64,000 bases of DNA from positions 2,294,001 through 2,358,000 of the forward strand of contig OZ234493.1 in NCBI GenBank assembly GCA_965153455.1. The letters run 5' to 3'. Made by a program: the position numbers and the translations under genes. Every line of letters starts with the position of its first letter. Position 1 is the stretch's first letter. The notes below the pieces were generated by a model that was not told the DNA's origin, did not search any database, and worked only from the letters and a program-made list of their open reading frames with translations. This DNA is from Sphagnum compactum (Eukaryota > Bryophyta > Sphagnopsida > Sphagnales). This document shows, piece after piece, positions 20,600-33,247 of the stretch.

Positions 20600-23500
20600 A
20601 GTATTATTACTCACCAAAATAATTTTTGTAAGTCAACAATCTGAATAGAAATGAAACATCATCATCATCATTATTGATGACCTGATCAAAATCTTGTTGA
20701 CCTGATCAATTTCTTTTCGTGCAACAGAGATTTCAGATCAAGCAAGCAACTCAGCAATGAGAAAGGGAAAAAGGAAAAAAAGGAAAAAGAAGAAGAGATC
20801 CAACACTTAAAACACACACACACACACTCATAAGTTCAAAGGAAAATGAAGAATGGGTTTTGATCAAATAGCTACAGTCATGAACATTACATGACCTCAA
20901 ATTCCAAACTACCGGAACATCTTCCCCATTGACTCTACCAAATGTGAGACTTGGAGTCAATAGATACCCCATGCTCTTGGTAGGTATAGGACAAGGGTCT
21001 ATCTTTAGACCCTTAGAAGATTTGAGGCACACTTGTTAGGGACAAACTTTTTAGTTATAAGCAGTTGGCAACTAAAAATGTTTAGTCGTAAATGATTTGC
21101 AACAAAAAAAAATTTATCTCATATGTTTTGGCTTTCATTCTCATCTTGAAGAGTATATAAACAAGGTGTTTGGTTTTTATATTTTTGTATTTTAAAAGAT
21201 GGACGTATGGAATGGGCTAATAAAAATGACTTAACTTAAAATAAAATATAAATATTCATATATTTACACCTAACTACTTACTTCCTTAATTTACCTACTT
21301 ATTTTTTTATCTACCTATTTACTTAAGTAGGTGTTTGGCCTAGGTAGGTAAATAGGTCTTATCTAGATAGGTGTTTAGCCTAAATGGGTAGGTAGGTATA
21401 TAGGTAGGTTGGTACCTAGTTCAACCTACATACCTAAATATTGATTTAAATTTAATTTGAACAAATTCAATTAATATGTCACATGGCAAATTGTTATTGT
21501 ACTAGATGTCGCAATCTAAACCATCCAAACATAAAAATTAAATGCCTTAAATTATTTCAAAATAATAATAATAATTTTTAATTATTAAAATTTGACACAC
21601 GTGGGAACACACAATTTGTTCCCATTGTGCACCAAAAAAGTTGCAAACGATAATACGAATATGAATAGTTAAAGGATAAAAGCATATTTCGTTGATTTTT
21701 TTTCATCCAAAATTCGTTGTCAGTAAAATCCACTTAATTATCTTGCTGAAAAGTTTGGAGTAACTCACCAAGATTTGGATATCATAATTTCACAAAGTTG
21801 AAAAGAAAAACCGTGATAACAACCATTGAAATTTAAAGGGATTGTTTTAATTTGTAGGAAGAAAATTATGTTATTTAAGAAATAAAATGAAATTTTGTCC
21901 ATATTATTTATTAGCTTGCCCATAAGGAAGAGACTACGCATTTGTGCAAGATTTGTACTTGGGGATAAAAATCTTGTTCACTCATTGGCCAATGTGGAGA
22001 TGACAAGTGATCACAAAATGAAAATTTTCACATGGATGTAATTTTTCATATATGGGTGGATGTAACCATTAGTACATTAGGTTTTCAGGTAGTTGAACGT
22101 TGTAGGTTTTGATAGCCATCGTAGAAGTTGAAAGGATTTCTTCTTCAACTAAGTTATTTGTTATTGGAATTACAATTTTAGCTAGAATGGCGATTGTCAA
22201 TAACCATGCTAATGGTCTTCATAGCTTGCAAGATCTCAATGATGAGACTATGGATTTAGTAAGATCTTTTTTTCTCTGTTCTTTTATTTATGTTCTTTGT
22301 TGCAATGAATGATTTGGAGAAGACAAAAAGATAAACGCTTTGATAAGAAGATAACTTTGCTTTTAGTGTTTCTTCAAGACCAATAGTTGTGAAAGTTGAC
22401 CAATGTAGAAGGGAGAGAGAGAAGTCTAGAGGGGATAGAAATGTGAACTCATAACTGTAGAGGTAGGAAAGAATTTTTACAATTGAATGTTGCATGTGTC
22501 TATTGTGGCATTCTAGCAAACACCATTGATGTTCTGTTTGCATCATGAAGAATGAGACCACTTGTCAAGGCGTTGGGAAGTAGATTGAGGTACCCATCAA
22601 AGACCTCTTGCAAACTAGGTATTCTTGATACAACTAACTCTTTCTATAATCTATTATTGGGCAATTCAGCAAAGCAATGCTTGAATTTCATGCATGAAAA
22701 AGAAAGATCATGTAGATATACTATGATCAAAGCTCTATAACATCATTAAGTAAGGAAAAAAGAAAGACCCCTCTGGGAGCCCAAAGGATACTCTTAATAC
22801 AAAAAAAAGGCAGTGCTTGCATACAATTAATGAGCCATCACCAATGTACGACAATAAGTAAGTCTGTTTCTTGAAGCAATAATACTCAAGATAAGAATAG
22901 AAGATGTGAACAAATGGTTTTCCAACCTCATCAATTCACCTTTGAAGTAAACAACACTTTGGCAAGGTGGGAAGCTTTTCATACACTAAGTTGAACTTGT
23001 TTGCACATCAAGACAAGGATACGTAAGATTTACAAATGAACCGGTTAGTAAATCAAAGATATGGAGCTATGTGTTTTGTAAAGTGTTCACAATGAAGTGA
23101 TTGACTTGCTCTAACATTGATAGTAATGATGAAAAAATCTATGTGGCATAGATGGTGGGAATGGCACATATAGCAAGAAGTCTTACCTTTGCTTTGGTGT
23201 GTGCTCAACAGATTCAACCATCCTGAACTATGTGGAAGATGTTACGGTTTACAAGTAACACGTCAAAAACACATTTTAAAACTATAAGCTTGAATTCACC
23301 TTAGAATTCTAAACTTGAGTTTGAGCTCCATGCAAACTGGGAAACCCTACAATTATGAGCTTTGAAGTACTTGCAAAAAGTGGGATCCCTGAAACAACAC
23401 CGATTCATTTGTTAGGAAGCCTTAAACCTGCTTTTACAAGTTGTAGAATGGGGCTGCATTGATTTATTATGCTTGAATTGGGAACTTTTTGAATAACGAC

Positions 23501-24060
23501 TTTGACTTCAGGCTTGCATGAATTGGAGACTTTCTTGGCCCATCTACGTGTTGCTTCACTAAAACATTAGTCTTTCAAAATTAGGCAGATTCATTCTTGT
23601 CACTCATGCTTTCCTTTTCTGCCTTTTTTCAGTACATGGCATGAGCATATTAGGCTTCTCCACCGCATTTGCTTCACTTATTCACTTAATTTTCTGGAGC
23701 AGTGCAACAACTTTTCTCTTTGCTCATTTGGTCCCATGCTCTATTAACTTTTGTAAAGACCTTATGATGCCTGCATCCAAAGTTTGCATTTTGAATTGCG
23801 AGTTCTAATGGGAGAGCTGCAATAATACTACTGCTACATGTTCCCGAATTGAGGCCCAGTCATTTAGCCTTTTGACAACAACATCATCATCCACTAAACA
23901 GAAACACCAACACTGCAAACTCTTAAGGGTAATTCTTTCTTTCCATATTGCTTCATAAGTACTACATTTGAATCTCTCTCCATAGCAACTTTCAGTTTAC
24001 GCTGAAAATTGTTCATTATGAGATTCAATTGTTGCAGATCCTAAGCATGAAATACTCATG
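20600..24060. other. Non-genic region
   Basis: No gene is supported. An (AC)n run lies near 20813-20826 and a foldback of GTAGGT/ACCTAC motifs near 21268-21443. The rest is AT-rich with short open frames lacking family features. The stretch 22300-24050 has somewhat more mixed composition but gives no recognisable protein on either strand. Confidence 0.45.
21268..21443. repeat. Foldback of TACCTACTTA / GTAGGTAGG motifs
   Basis: The left half is rich in CCTACTTACCTACTT-type words and the right half in their complements (AAGTAGGTGTTTGGCC, TAGGTAGGTAAATAGG, GGGTAGGTAGG), turning at about 21333-21340. The two halves can pair over much of their length. GTGTTTGGCCTAGGTAGG and GTGTTTAGCCTAAATGGG are also a direct duplicate within the right half. 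Confidence 0.65.
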
Positions 24061-24119
24061 CTTTCAATCAAAATTTGCTGATGCTTTTAGGGACAAAAGC
24101 AAACCCACAAACACAAGGT

Positions 24120-24800
24120 TGAGGTTTAAGGTACTGCCACATACCTTGGCCTAAAGGTGGAGGCAAGGACTTCAGGGCAAGAATGTTGACCAATTCCTTT
24201 ACACCATTAGCTTCACAGATGGCATTGTGACCTTCAGTAACAACAACCAACTTGGACAAGGTGAGGAGTGTTATTATTGTTAGGATCAAAGAATCTCCTT
24301 CAATAACACCCAATAAGATGGCTACTCCACTTGCTTGAATCAGCTTCGTCTTATTTATTTGCAAAGAAGACAAGTGGTTCAATGCCATGGTAACATCATG
24401 TTGTGCCTCCAAAGGTTCAGACTTTAACAAATCAACGAGAGGTGGAATGGCATGCAAAAACCTATATGTTCATTTGATTTCATCATTTATCACCAAGCTG
24501 AACAACACCCCTGCTACATGTACATGTGCGTTTTGTGCATTACTCTTAAAAAGTTCTACAATATGAGGAATTGTCCCAACACTAACAATCTTGACCTTGT
24601 TGTGATTTGGTACAGGCCAGTTCATGATTGTAGCAGTTACATTTCTGTTGGACATCATTGTTGCACTATTGTTGCTGATCAAGCTGATGCCTTCATCTTC
24701 CTTGGTTGGAAATTGGAATGCAAAGATCGTGTCCTCACGTGCTTGACTCTTAGATTCTTCCGAAGGCTTCAGGTCAGATCCTTGTGAAGCTCCCCAATAC
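24120..24800 (-). pseudogene. U-box/ARM-repeat (PUB-type) E3 ligase fragment, decayed
   Basis: Minus-strand translation gives tandem armadillo repeats of the plant U-box family: NHNKVKIVSVGTIPHIVELF, NAQNAHVHVAGVLFSLVIND, then HAIPPLVDLLKSEPLEAQHD, MALNHLSSLQINKTKLIQAS and HNAICEANGVKELVNILA. An in-frame TGA at 24470-24472 interrupts the ARM domain in otherwise continuous frame, and resemblance is lost below about 24150. No U-box (the E2-binding part) is visible nearby, so this is a 5'- and 3'-truncated copy. Intact PUB-ARM proteins ubiquitinate targets bound by the ARM repeats. Resemblance ends abruptly upstream near 24800, which fits a broken duplicate rather than a complete gene. Confidence 0.7.
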
Positions 24801-24879
24801 CAAAAGAGAGGGTAGATATAAACACCCATCTTCTTTTTAGACCAAAAACAATAACAATTCTTATTGAAGCACAAGTGGG

Positions 24880-25990
24880 TGTGCTGTGAGAAGAAGTTTG
24901 GTTGTTGATAATGTGGATTTGGATGGGTCATTCATTACCGTGCAGGTGTTTTTGCAGAAGAAGTTTGCGACAATTGTGGATGTAAACTATACAGTGGAGA
25001 AGAACTTGATCTGTTTTGTGTTTAGTGGTGTGGAATTTGTGATTGAATACAACATGCGTGTGGAGTGTTAGATTAACATCTTGGTTGCGCTTTAGCAAAG
25101 ATAGCTTGGAGACTTGGACTCTAGTGGGAACTTGTGCGTTGATTCCCATCAGAGAGTTTTGTGCATCAACCATAGAAGGATGTCAGGGTGTGGTGCTTGT
25201 GGAAGGCATTCTTCGACCCCAAGTTGTGAAGGAGCTATGGGTGTATAATGACAGAAGGGAGCAATGTGTGGGGATTGAGATTCTCAAGCTCAAGGTGCTA
25301 GCAACAGGAAACATGGAATATGAACATGAATGGAAGAAACCTTTGTCACGATCTCTACAAAGCTCTTTTGGCTTTACTGTTGACAAAGCCCAAGATTTGT
25401 TAGGTGAGGAAAATTGGGAGGATGTGTTGAATCGATGTTTCGACATTCTTGAGGAGCTTGATGATGAATTGCAATTGGATGTTCCTGTTAGTGGGATGCC
25501 AAATGGTGGAACAAGACATCCTCTTTGAATACCTCGCATTTTTTCTTTTCTTGCACGTCCCTTAGGAAATGGCAGGTTGTTTCATTTGAACAAGGTTCTC
25601 CAATAGCATTGAAGAGATTCAGAACCTGCAACAAAAAAGCTCTTGTTGGGGCTCTCCAAGAACTTGGACATGGTGATTCCAATTCCCACCTCTGCTCGAA
25701 GATCACAGGATCCCTCGTCTTGTGTACTTGACAAGTGAGGGATCAGTGAAGGGTGCTGAGAGACTAGTGGTGCAATTTCAAAATAGATGCACCTCATGTG
25801 TGAGCACCATGATGAAATATTACAAGATTGACAACCAACTTGGGGAGCATCATGAGGTTTGATGACAAGAAGACACTGAAGAAGGTGTGACCACTTCTGG
25901 TATGGGGATTGTAGGTCATCTCCGCCATATTGATGAAGATTGGTGAGCAAGCAATTGGTGGATTCAACAACATGGTGTTAAGAGCTAGAG
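24880..25990 (+). pseudogene. Unrecognised coding-like region, probably broken
   Basis: The longest open part is 25043-25528 (161 codons). It contains SGFTVDKAQDLL-like sequence (FGFTVDKAQDLLGEENWEDV) and an acidic ILEELDDELQLD stretch, with balanced amino-acid use unlike random AT-rich DNA. Later frames also read well: RLVYLTSEGSVKGAERLVVQ (about 25712) and MMKYYKIDNQLGEHHEV (about 25812), in different frames and separated by stops. I do not recognise the family. It is divergent to the U-box fragment and may belong to the same duplicated block or to a transposon. An intact gene with small introns cannot be excluded. Confidence 0.35.
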
Positions 25991-26489
25991 AGAGCCAGGC
26001 TGATGGGAATGATAAGCAAAAGAAAGAAGTAAAACCCTTTGTAGTACCAACATGAGGAGTCTTTCACATGCATGATGGTCGCTTTCGTGAAAATGGTGGA
26101 GCATCTCCTAAGTCCTTTGCCATCTTTTTATGCCTTTCTTGTTGAAGCACTTGTGCCCATTTTGTCATGGAGAACTATTGTTTCTCAATTTTAAGGTGTT
26201 TCCTTATTACATATAGATGATCTAAATCCCTTTTCAAGTATCTATGGACATCTCCCTACGTACTTGTACCCATTCACATTCATTGTACATGGCGAAGGAG
26301 AATATATATTCATATAGGTTGTTCTCAGACATGGATAGGGATTTGAATGGAACCCCTTTCTTTATTCCTACAACTACGAGAGGATGTTGCATTCGAAGGC
26401 TCTCTAATATGTTTTGGTTCGTTCTCCTTTGTTTATTTTTTAACGAAGATGCAAGGTAAGTATTTAAAGGAAATACTCGATTTCAATTA

Positions 26490-26570
26490 TCAAGAGGTTC
26501 TAACTTTGCGAGACTATAACTTTTAGCTCGGACCTCCGATTGGGATGAGGTCTGAAGCAAAATTGTAGTT
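26490..26570. other. Possible retrotransposon-derived fragment
   Basis: The sentence-like string ACTATAACTTTTAGCTCGGACCTCCGATTGGGATGAGGTCTGAAG resembles a motif common in plant LTR retrotransposons, by memory only. No LTR borders or reading frames are visible around it. Confidence 0.25.
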
Positions 26571-26702
26571 TTCGTTGTATGAAAAGCTTTGGGTCCATGA
26601 TTTGTTTGATGAACTTACCACCACACGAGATGAGAGTTTTTCTTCTATAGAAATAGAGTTTGCATTAAAGTTTGTTTTTGTTACTCGTGTAAGACGTAAT
26701 TT

Positions 26703-26882
26703 AAAATTGCAAACATTTCAATTTTTATTATTTAGACATTTAAATTTTCAGTTTTCAAACATTTTAGTTTTCAGTTTTTATTAAACATTCAATTGTTTTT
26801 AGTGTTCAAACATTTTCAATTTTCAATATTCAGACATTTCAGTTTTCAAATTTATACATTAAATTTTCAATATTTACACATT
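26703..26882. repeat. Degenerate TTTTCAGTTTTCAAACATT repeat
   Basis: AT-rich units of about 15-25 bases built from CATTTCAATTTT, TTTTCAGTTTTC and CAAACATTTT recur through 180 bases. The array ends immediately upstream of the duplicated promoter segment of the next gene. Confidence 0.6.
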
Positions 26883-26964
26883 TGTCCGTGCGTTTGCTTC
26901 CTTATCCATCTTCTTCGTGATCGCTTCTTGCGCGTCTCTTTTTATCATGTCTTGTGAGCTGCGG

Positions 26965-27310
26965 ATGGTTGTAGTCGCGGAGCTTTTATGCGCACAAATG
27001 GATTGACCTAAACAGGCGCTTTCTTTCAAGCCATTGCGAGCTGAAATTGGCTCGGAATTGCTCACAAAACAAATAAGCCATGCAAAACCCAAACCCTAAT
27101 CTGCAGTCATGTACGTTCAACACCGACGACCTAGTCAGTTGTTGTTCTTCTCTCCTGTTTTGTAGCAGCAACGCACGAAAATGGCTACTGTAGTAGCGGA
27201 GCTTTATGCGCACAAGACAATTGGGCTTTTTCCTAAGCCATTTGGAGCTTCAACTGGCTCGGAATTGCTCACAAAACAAAAGCCATGCAAAACCCAAACC
27301 CTAGTAATCT
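26965..27310 (+). promoter_or_regulatory. Duplicated ~219-bp promoter segment with telo-box motifs (ASG2-like gene)
   Basis: GTAGTCGCGGAGCTTTTATGCGCACAAA (26971 on) recurs as GTAGTAGCGGAGCTTTATGCGCACAAG (27191 on). GGCTCGGAATTGCTCACAAAAC and GCCATGCAAAACCCAAACCCTA also occur in both copies, so the period is about 219 bases. Each copy ends in the telo-box AAACCCTA (27091 and about 27296), a motif common near start sites of constitutively expressed plant genes. The copies are diverged, so the duplication is not recent. Confidence 0.75.
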
Positions 27311-27509
27311 GGTAGACTTGTTCTTCCAGGCCCACGATTGCGATCTTTTTCGTCAGTGATGATGTTAGGAAACCATGAGCAGCGGCGAAGGAATTCGGGG
27401 GTTGAGATGAAGAAGGTTGCACGGAGACGGAGTTGAGAGCGAATTTCAGAGAGATTGGGACAGACTTTTGGGAGAGAAAAAACTCGTGGGTGGGTGGGAA
27501 GAAGAAGAG

Positions 27510-30500
27510 ATGGAATCCAGGAAGCGATTTTCCAGCCCTGATGGGAATATGCTCGGTCTCTTGGATCGACGATCTCTTCATGTGCTTGAGGTGTGTGTGT
27601 GTGTGGGTGTTTTGTATTCAGGGTTTGCAATTAGGGTTTCGAAGCAACTCACTCTTTTTGTGCTTTTTTTTTCTTTTGGTGTGTATGTATTTTTGAGCAG
27701 GTCATCGTCGATTTGATAGCAGAAATTGTTCTTTGGGTTTTTTTGGGGTTGTTTTTTCCCATCCTCTTCCTGTAGTGTTTTTTCTGCTGATTGTTTCTAT
27801 GGCCTGTTTTAATCCAGAGTATTCTGACCCGATGAAAGGATGGATTCTCCGAGGTCTGTCTGATGAGGGAGGGATTCACAGATATGGGTTAGTGGGTACA
27901 GAGGTGTAATCAAGCTTGCAAAAGACTTGTTAGGACTCTGACCACTACTGATTAGGGTTTTCAAGAACCCCAAACAGAGAGGAGATGTTAGTGCAAAATT
28001 GTGGATTTGAATAAGAAAATTAGAGTAGAAGGGGTTGGCATCTTGCTGCTTCTCACTTGATAAGTCAATACAAAGTGGATGAGCAATCCTTCACTTCTTT
28101 CTTTCTTACGCATTTCTTTTACAGAAGGCATAGCTGCGACTAAGAACATAATTCTAGTAACAAGAAGAGATGCTTTTTTCTTGTTGTTGAGGAGGAGCCT
28201 GGTTACATGACCATGGAATGGGTTTACTGGGGCAGGTTCCATTCCCAGTCCTGGAACTGTATGCAAGGCGTGCATTGCAGATGCATTCATCTTTGGTGCA
28301 GAGACTGGTTTGCCAAAGAGTAATGGAGGTAAGTGCATGCATGTGTGGCAAGTGTGTGTGAATGCACTCTGCATCTCACTGTATGATTTCTCAAATTACT
28401 AGGTTGACTGTGAAACATTTTTGGTACTTGCAGTCTTTCTCCAAAAATTGCTGATCCAACTGCAGTAACTAACTCCAGTTTGAATGTTGTGTATGGCTTC
28501 TGAATTTCCCAGCATGAGCTCTCTCTGAGTTGGTCTTAGTAATAATGTGCAGGGTCATCAAGGCTGCGTAAATTCACTTGCATGGAATTCTCAGGGAACC
28601 TTGCTTATTTCTGGCTCTGATGACACCAGGGTATGTCCAATACAAAATCATGTCCAATTGTTTGTTCTCTTCTTTTGTTATTTAATGATTATGTGTACCA
28701 TCCATATTACATACCTGCAGAGTTAACAGTTTTGGGGGCTCCATGTTGGTGTTCTTTCTAGTTGTATTTTATCCTTATTGGAGATTTGCTCATGTTCATG
28801 TACTACTGCCAGGTCAACCTTTGGGACTATGGAAGTTTGAAGCTGTCACATAGCATTGATACAGGTCATTCTGCCAATATTTTCTGTACCAAGTTCCTGC
28901 CAGAGACTGGAGATGATGTTGTGGTTTCAGGCGCAGCTGACGCAGAGGTAGTGCAAAGTACCCTAAACCCTAAACCAACCCTCTAGTCGATCACCTGTTA
29001 ATATGACTGGACTTGTGTAGCAGTTTTGGTGCTGAAGTGCACTGCTGTTTTTAAGTCCTGAGGAATGTCTTTAGATTAACTGCTGTTATGGTAATTTACA
29101 GGTCCGGGTACATCGGGTGACAAGGTCAACAGCGTCATCAGCTAGGGCATCATTCTCAGAGCAGTGTGCTGTCTTTCGTTGCCACACACGGAGGGTGAAG
29201 AAGTTGGCGGTGAGAAGCCTCTTCAGTGGGTTTTGGTATTCTTGCTTGATTGGTTTGTTTCTCATTGGCATCACATTATGAAGCAGGTTTGTGAAACTGG
29301 GATATGCTGTAATATTTCAACAAACTTTCGTCTTCTTGTTGTAAGGTTGAAGCTGGGAATCCACATGTTATATGGAGTGCAAGCGAAGATGGCACATTGC
29401 GACAGCATGACTTGAGAGAGCGCGTGTCATGTCCTGCAAATGGTGCCACAGATGATGACTGTCGAAATATTCTTGTGCGTAAAGTCTTACAGCAAATCTT
29501 TTAGGTGGAGGTTGAAGAAATGAAGTTGATGGGCATCCTTTACATTGCTGAGGATTTTTGGCTATGCATGCAAATCTCTCTACAAGTTCTTATGTGACAA
29601 TGATAGCTACAATTGCCCTATCTCTGGAAGTTCTTTATGAGCTTCTTATATGTTTTGTGATCGCTTCAGTTGGACCTTCGGAATGGTGCAAAGAAATCAC
29701 TGCAAGCTTCTCCTAGACACTCTCTTCATTTGAAGACGTGTGCTATCAGCCCGACACAACCTCATTTGCTCCTTATTGGAGGCAGGTAAATTGCTAAATC
29801 TACTCTTCTCCTTTGGTCTTGGCTTTGGGGTTGTTAGTCCATTTTATTCTATTTTCCCTTTTCTTCTCTTTCTCTGCACTTTGGCACAGCCATAATACTT
29901 GTGTTATTATCACTGATTACCCAATGTAGAAGGATTGGTCTGAAGTTGACCTCTGGTTGCATGTTCTCACTGCAAACACCTAATTTTGGGATGTCATGGA
30001 GACTGGTTGACACATTGTCTATGTCACCCAATGCCCATTTGCACAGAAGAGGTGTAAATAGGTAGTGAAGGTTGATTTGAACTATTCAGAACAGGTGATC
30101 GCAGCAAGAAACTACAGAGTGCATCTCAGAAGTGGGTTTTTTGATGAGTGAGACACTTCTTATCATGCAACAACTGGGATGTTGTGAAGCAAAAGCTTGT
30201 CAGTTTGTATTTACTCTGCTTTCCCACATTGCAGTGACGCTTTTGCTCGACTTTATGATAGGCGCATGCTGTCTCCCCCAACAGCATCACGACAGCAACC
30301 AAAGGCCCCTCCCTGCGTCTTCTACTTCTGTCCAGCTCATTTGTCTGACCATGTACATTTCCTTCACTGTGAGATCACAGCTCGTGATTTCAGCTGACAC
30401 CAGTGCTGAAGAAGTGGTGTTAAAATTTGTTGTTCCTACTCTGGGGCACATGTGTTAATAATCCCTTTCCAATTGTGCTTGTGCTGCAGACCCGATCTGG

Positions 30501-33199
30501 ACTCCATCTCACCCATGTTGTGTTCAGCCCGAATGGGCAGGAAGTTTTATTGAGCTATAGTGGCGAACATGTCTACCTTATGGATGCCATCTGTGGTGGG
30601 TTAGGTCTCTTTTTGTGTGTTTTCTTCCTTACCTTTCTTTCTTTTCTGGTGATATGTTTGTCAGACCTAAATTCTCTACAACCTCATCATTGGGTCATCT
30701 CTCAACTCCATCACCTTGACTTAAGATTTTAAGTATAGAGAACTTCTCAATACTCATGAATGGAATTCAGTACAGCATAGAGAACCCTTGAGTTGTAATT
30801 GTATTGGATTGGATCCCAAGGCTCTTATTCTTCGGCATCTATCTCATGGCTTGAGTTGGGAAAATGGAGGTGCAGGCCAGGAGGATCCTGTTGTCTACCG
30901 AGCTAGAGATTTGCCCAAGCGGATGATGCTTACACCAACTGCCAATGGTGCAGAAAGCATGACTTTACCCTTGTCTTCTGGCACTGTGGGTTACAGCCAC
31001 AGGCATAATTTTGCTTGGGTAATGCCTTTTTCAAAAGGATTTTGCATGATATTTTTTGTCTATAAAACTTCAACTTTGAAGTTCAAACTAGGGGCAGCTC
31101 GTGTGTAAAGGTTAGGCATGTAAGAACCGGTCCTCGGTTTTGGGATGGGCGAAGGCAGGGGCAGCTTCCTTACATTTGAGAAGTTGTTTCTGCAGTTACT
31201 AGAGTGCAATGAGCTTCTCCAGGAAGCAAAGGGTGCCTTGGAAGAAGGGAAGAACTATACATATGCCATTGAAGCAGTTGGAGAAGTGATTGATGCTGGA
31301 GGCCCAGTTGTGGGTGCAGCACTTCGTCATGACTGTCTCTGTGTTCGTGCAGCTGCCCTCCTTAAGGTTTGATTGCTTCTGCTTTGTCCTCCCTACAGAT
31401 AATCAACTATGAAGGCAGAATCAGTTTTGTTATCCAAGAGAAATCCCTCCTGTTGTCTTTTGGTCAAGTTAGAAGTCTTCAGATCTGGCAATTGAGTTCT
31501 CTGGCAATTGAGTTGTATAAGATACTTTGAAGAAATTGGAGGTTTTTCTTGCACACTTTCATTGAGCGTTTTTTGAGGAATGGAGCTGGGTGAAAGAAAT
31601 CTCAGTCTTTCAAGTTTCTGTTGCTGTCTTGGCAGCGGGGATGGAAAAATGATGTGCACATGGCCATTCGAGACTGCAATGAGGCCCGAGCAATCAACTC
31701 AATGTCAACTTTGGCCCACCACAACATAGCAGAGGCACTTTCGCAGGTCTGCAAATTTTGTGCCTGCAAAATCCTTCTTATATTTTTACAGTGGCAACTG
31801 CCCCTACATTCATTTTTCCACAGAGTTCACAAACAAAGAAAAGTCTGCATTTTGGTAGCCAACAATATCTCGTCTGAGTCCACAAGTTTGCTTCTGAATA
31901 TGGGATAGGAACTCAGGACCCCCAGATTTCTGTATACCCTAGATTGTTTGCCCTAAATTCTGAGCAGTTTTCTTATGTACAAATCTATACCCTCTCTCTC
32001 AATGATATGACTGCAACCATTCTTGTTGTGTGGTTTCACTGACACTGATACTATGGTTACCCTTCAAAGTGTTTTTATGGGAGCTTTCTTGGCAATCTCA
32101 TGGAGAGCAGTAGAACTTCATAGTTCCTGCTCACAGGGAGTTTGGTTTTTGGTAATGTATGGTTGATTGGTGAGATTGTGGGATGTTCCATTTCCTATCA
32201 AGGTCTGTGTACTCTCTCTCTCTCTCACACACACACACCCACACATTCCTCCCATGAAAGCAACAGCTGAAATAGCAGAGATGTGAACTTGGGTGTGGCA
32301 GCTTGGGAGATATGCAGCAGGGCTGGAGTTTGCAATGAGGGCTCACCACTTAAATCCACTTGACAAGAAGTTATCCGAGCATGTTACTCAGCTCCGAGCC
32401 AAGATAAATAAAGGTGCTTTAGCATTATTTCTTCACTAAACTGCAAATACAAGGTGGATTGTTGATGTCTGGTGAGCATTCTTGGGATTTTTCTTCAGTT
32501 GTGTTGCTGAATTTGCAATTCAGATGTTTGCATGACAAATGTACTACTGGATCTGTATTTGTTGGCATCCATCCAGCAGAGGAAACAGGGGTGAAACAGA
32601 GCAAGGAAAATGAAACCAAATCCGAGAGGTGGACATCACGTAGACGCTTGACTGATCTGCTATTCAGATCAGAACGAGATCACAGTGATGTTTCATCACT
32701 TGACATGCCACTGCCTGGTGGCTCAGACAGGGATGATCTTGATTACTTTGATGATGACATGGAGATGGAGATGGAAGTTGAGATGTCTGTTGGGGAACAT
32801 GGAGAGAGGGATAGGGGAGACTGGGGCTGGTCTGGGTCTGTCAGGCTACGATCATGGGGCGAGACTGGTGAACAGGAGAGTGTGAGAGGTGGTTCTTCTG
32901 GCATGTCTACAGATGAAATTTCTGACATTCAGGTAAACTCTTCTGCGGCGGGTTCTCCAGACTAGTTTTCTTCTTGTGTCTCAGCAGGAGCACTTCTCTC
33001 TTTTTTGTCTTCTTCTACACGAGTCTTTTTGCTTCAATTTTACAGTAATGATCTGCTAAAATACGATTTGGCATAATTGTTGGGTGCTCACTCTGAAAGT
33101 TGCCTGCAGACTGAAGCTGCCATTGACATGCGACAACGGTATGTGGGTCACTGTAATACTGGAACAGACATCAAACAGGCGAGCTTCCTTGGTGAACAT

Positions 33200-33247
<48 letters not shown>

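Noticed and set aside
28968-28978. CCCTAAACCCTAAA telomere-like sequence (also at about 47409)
   Set aside because: Two units within introns are too few to call an interstitial telomere; such words are common in plant genomes.
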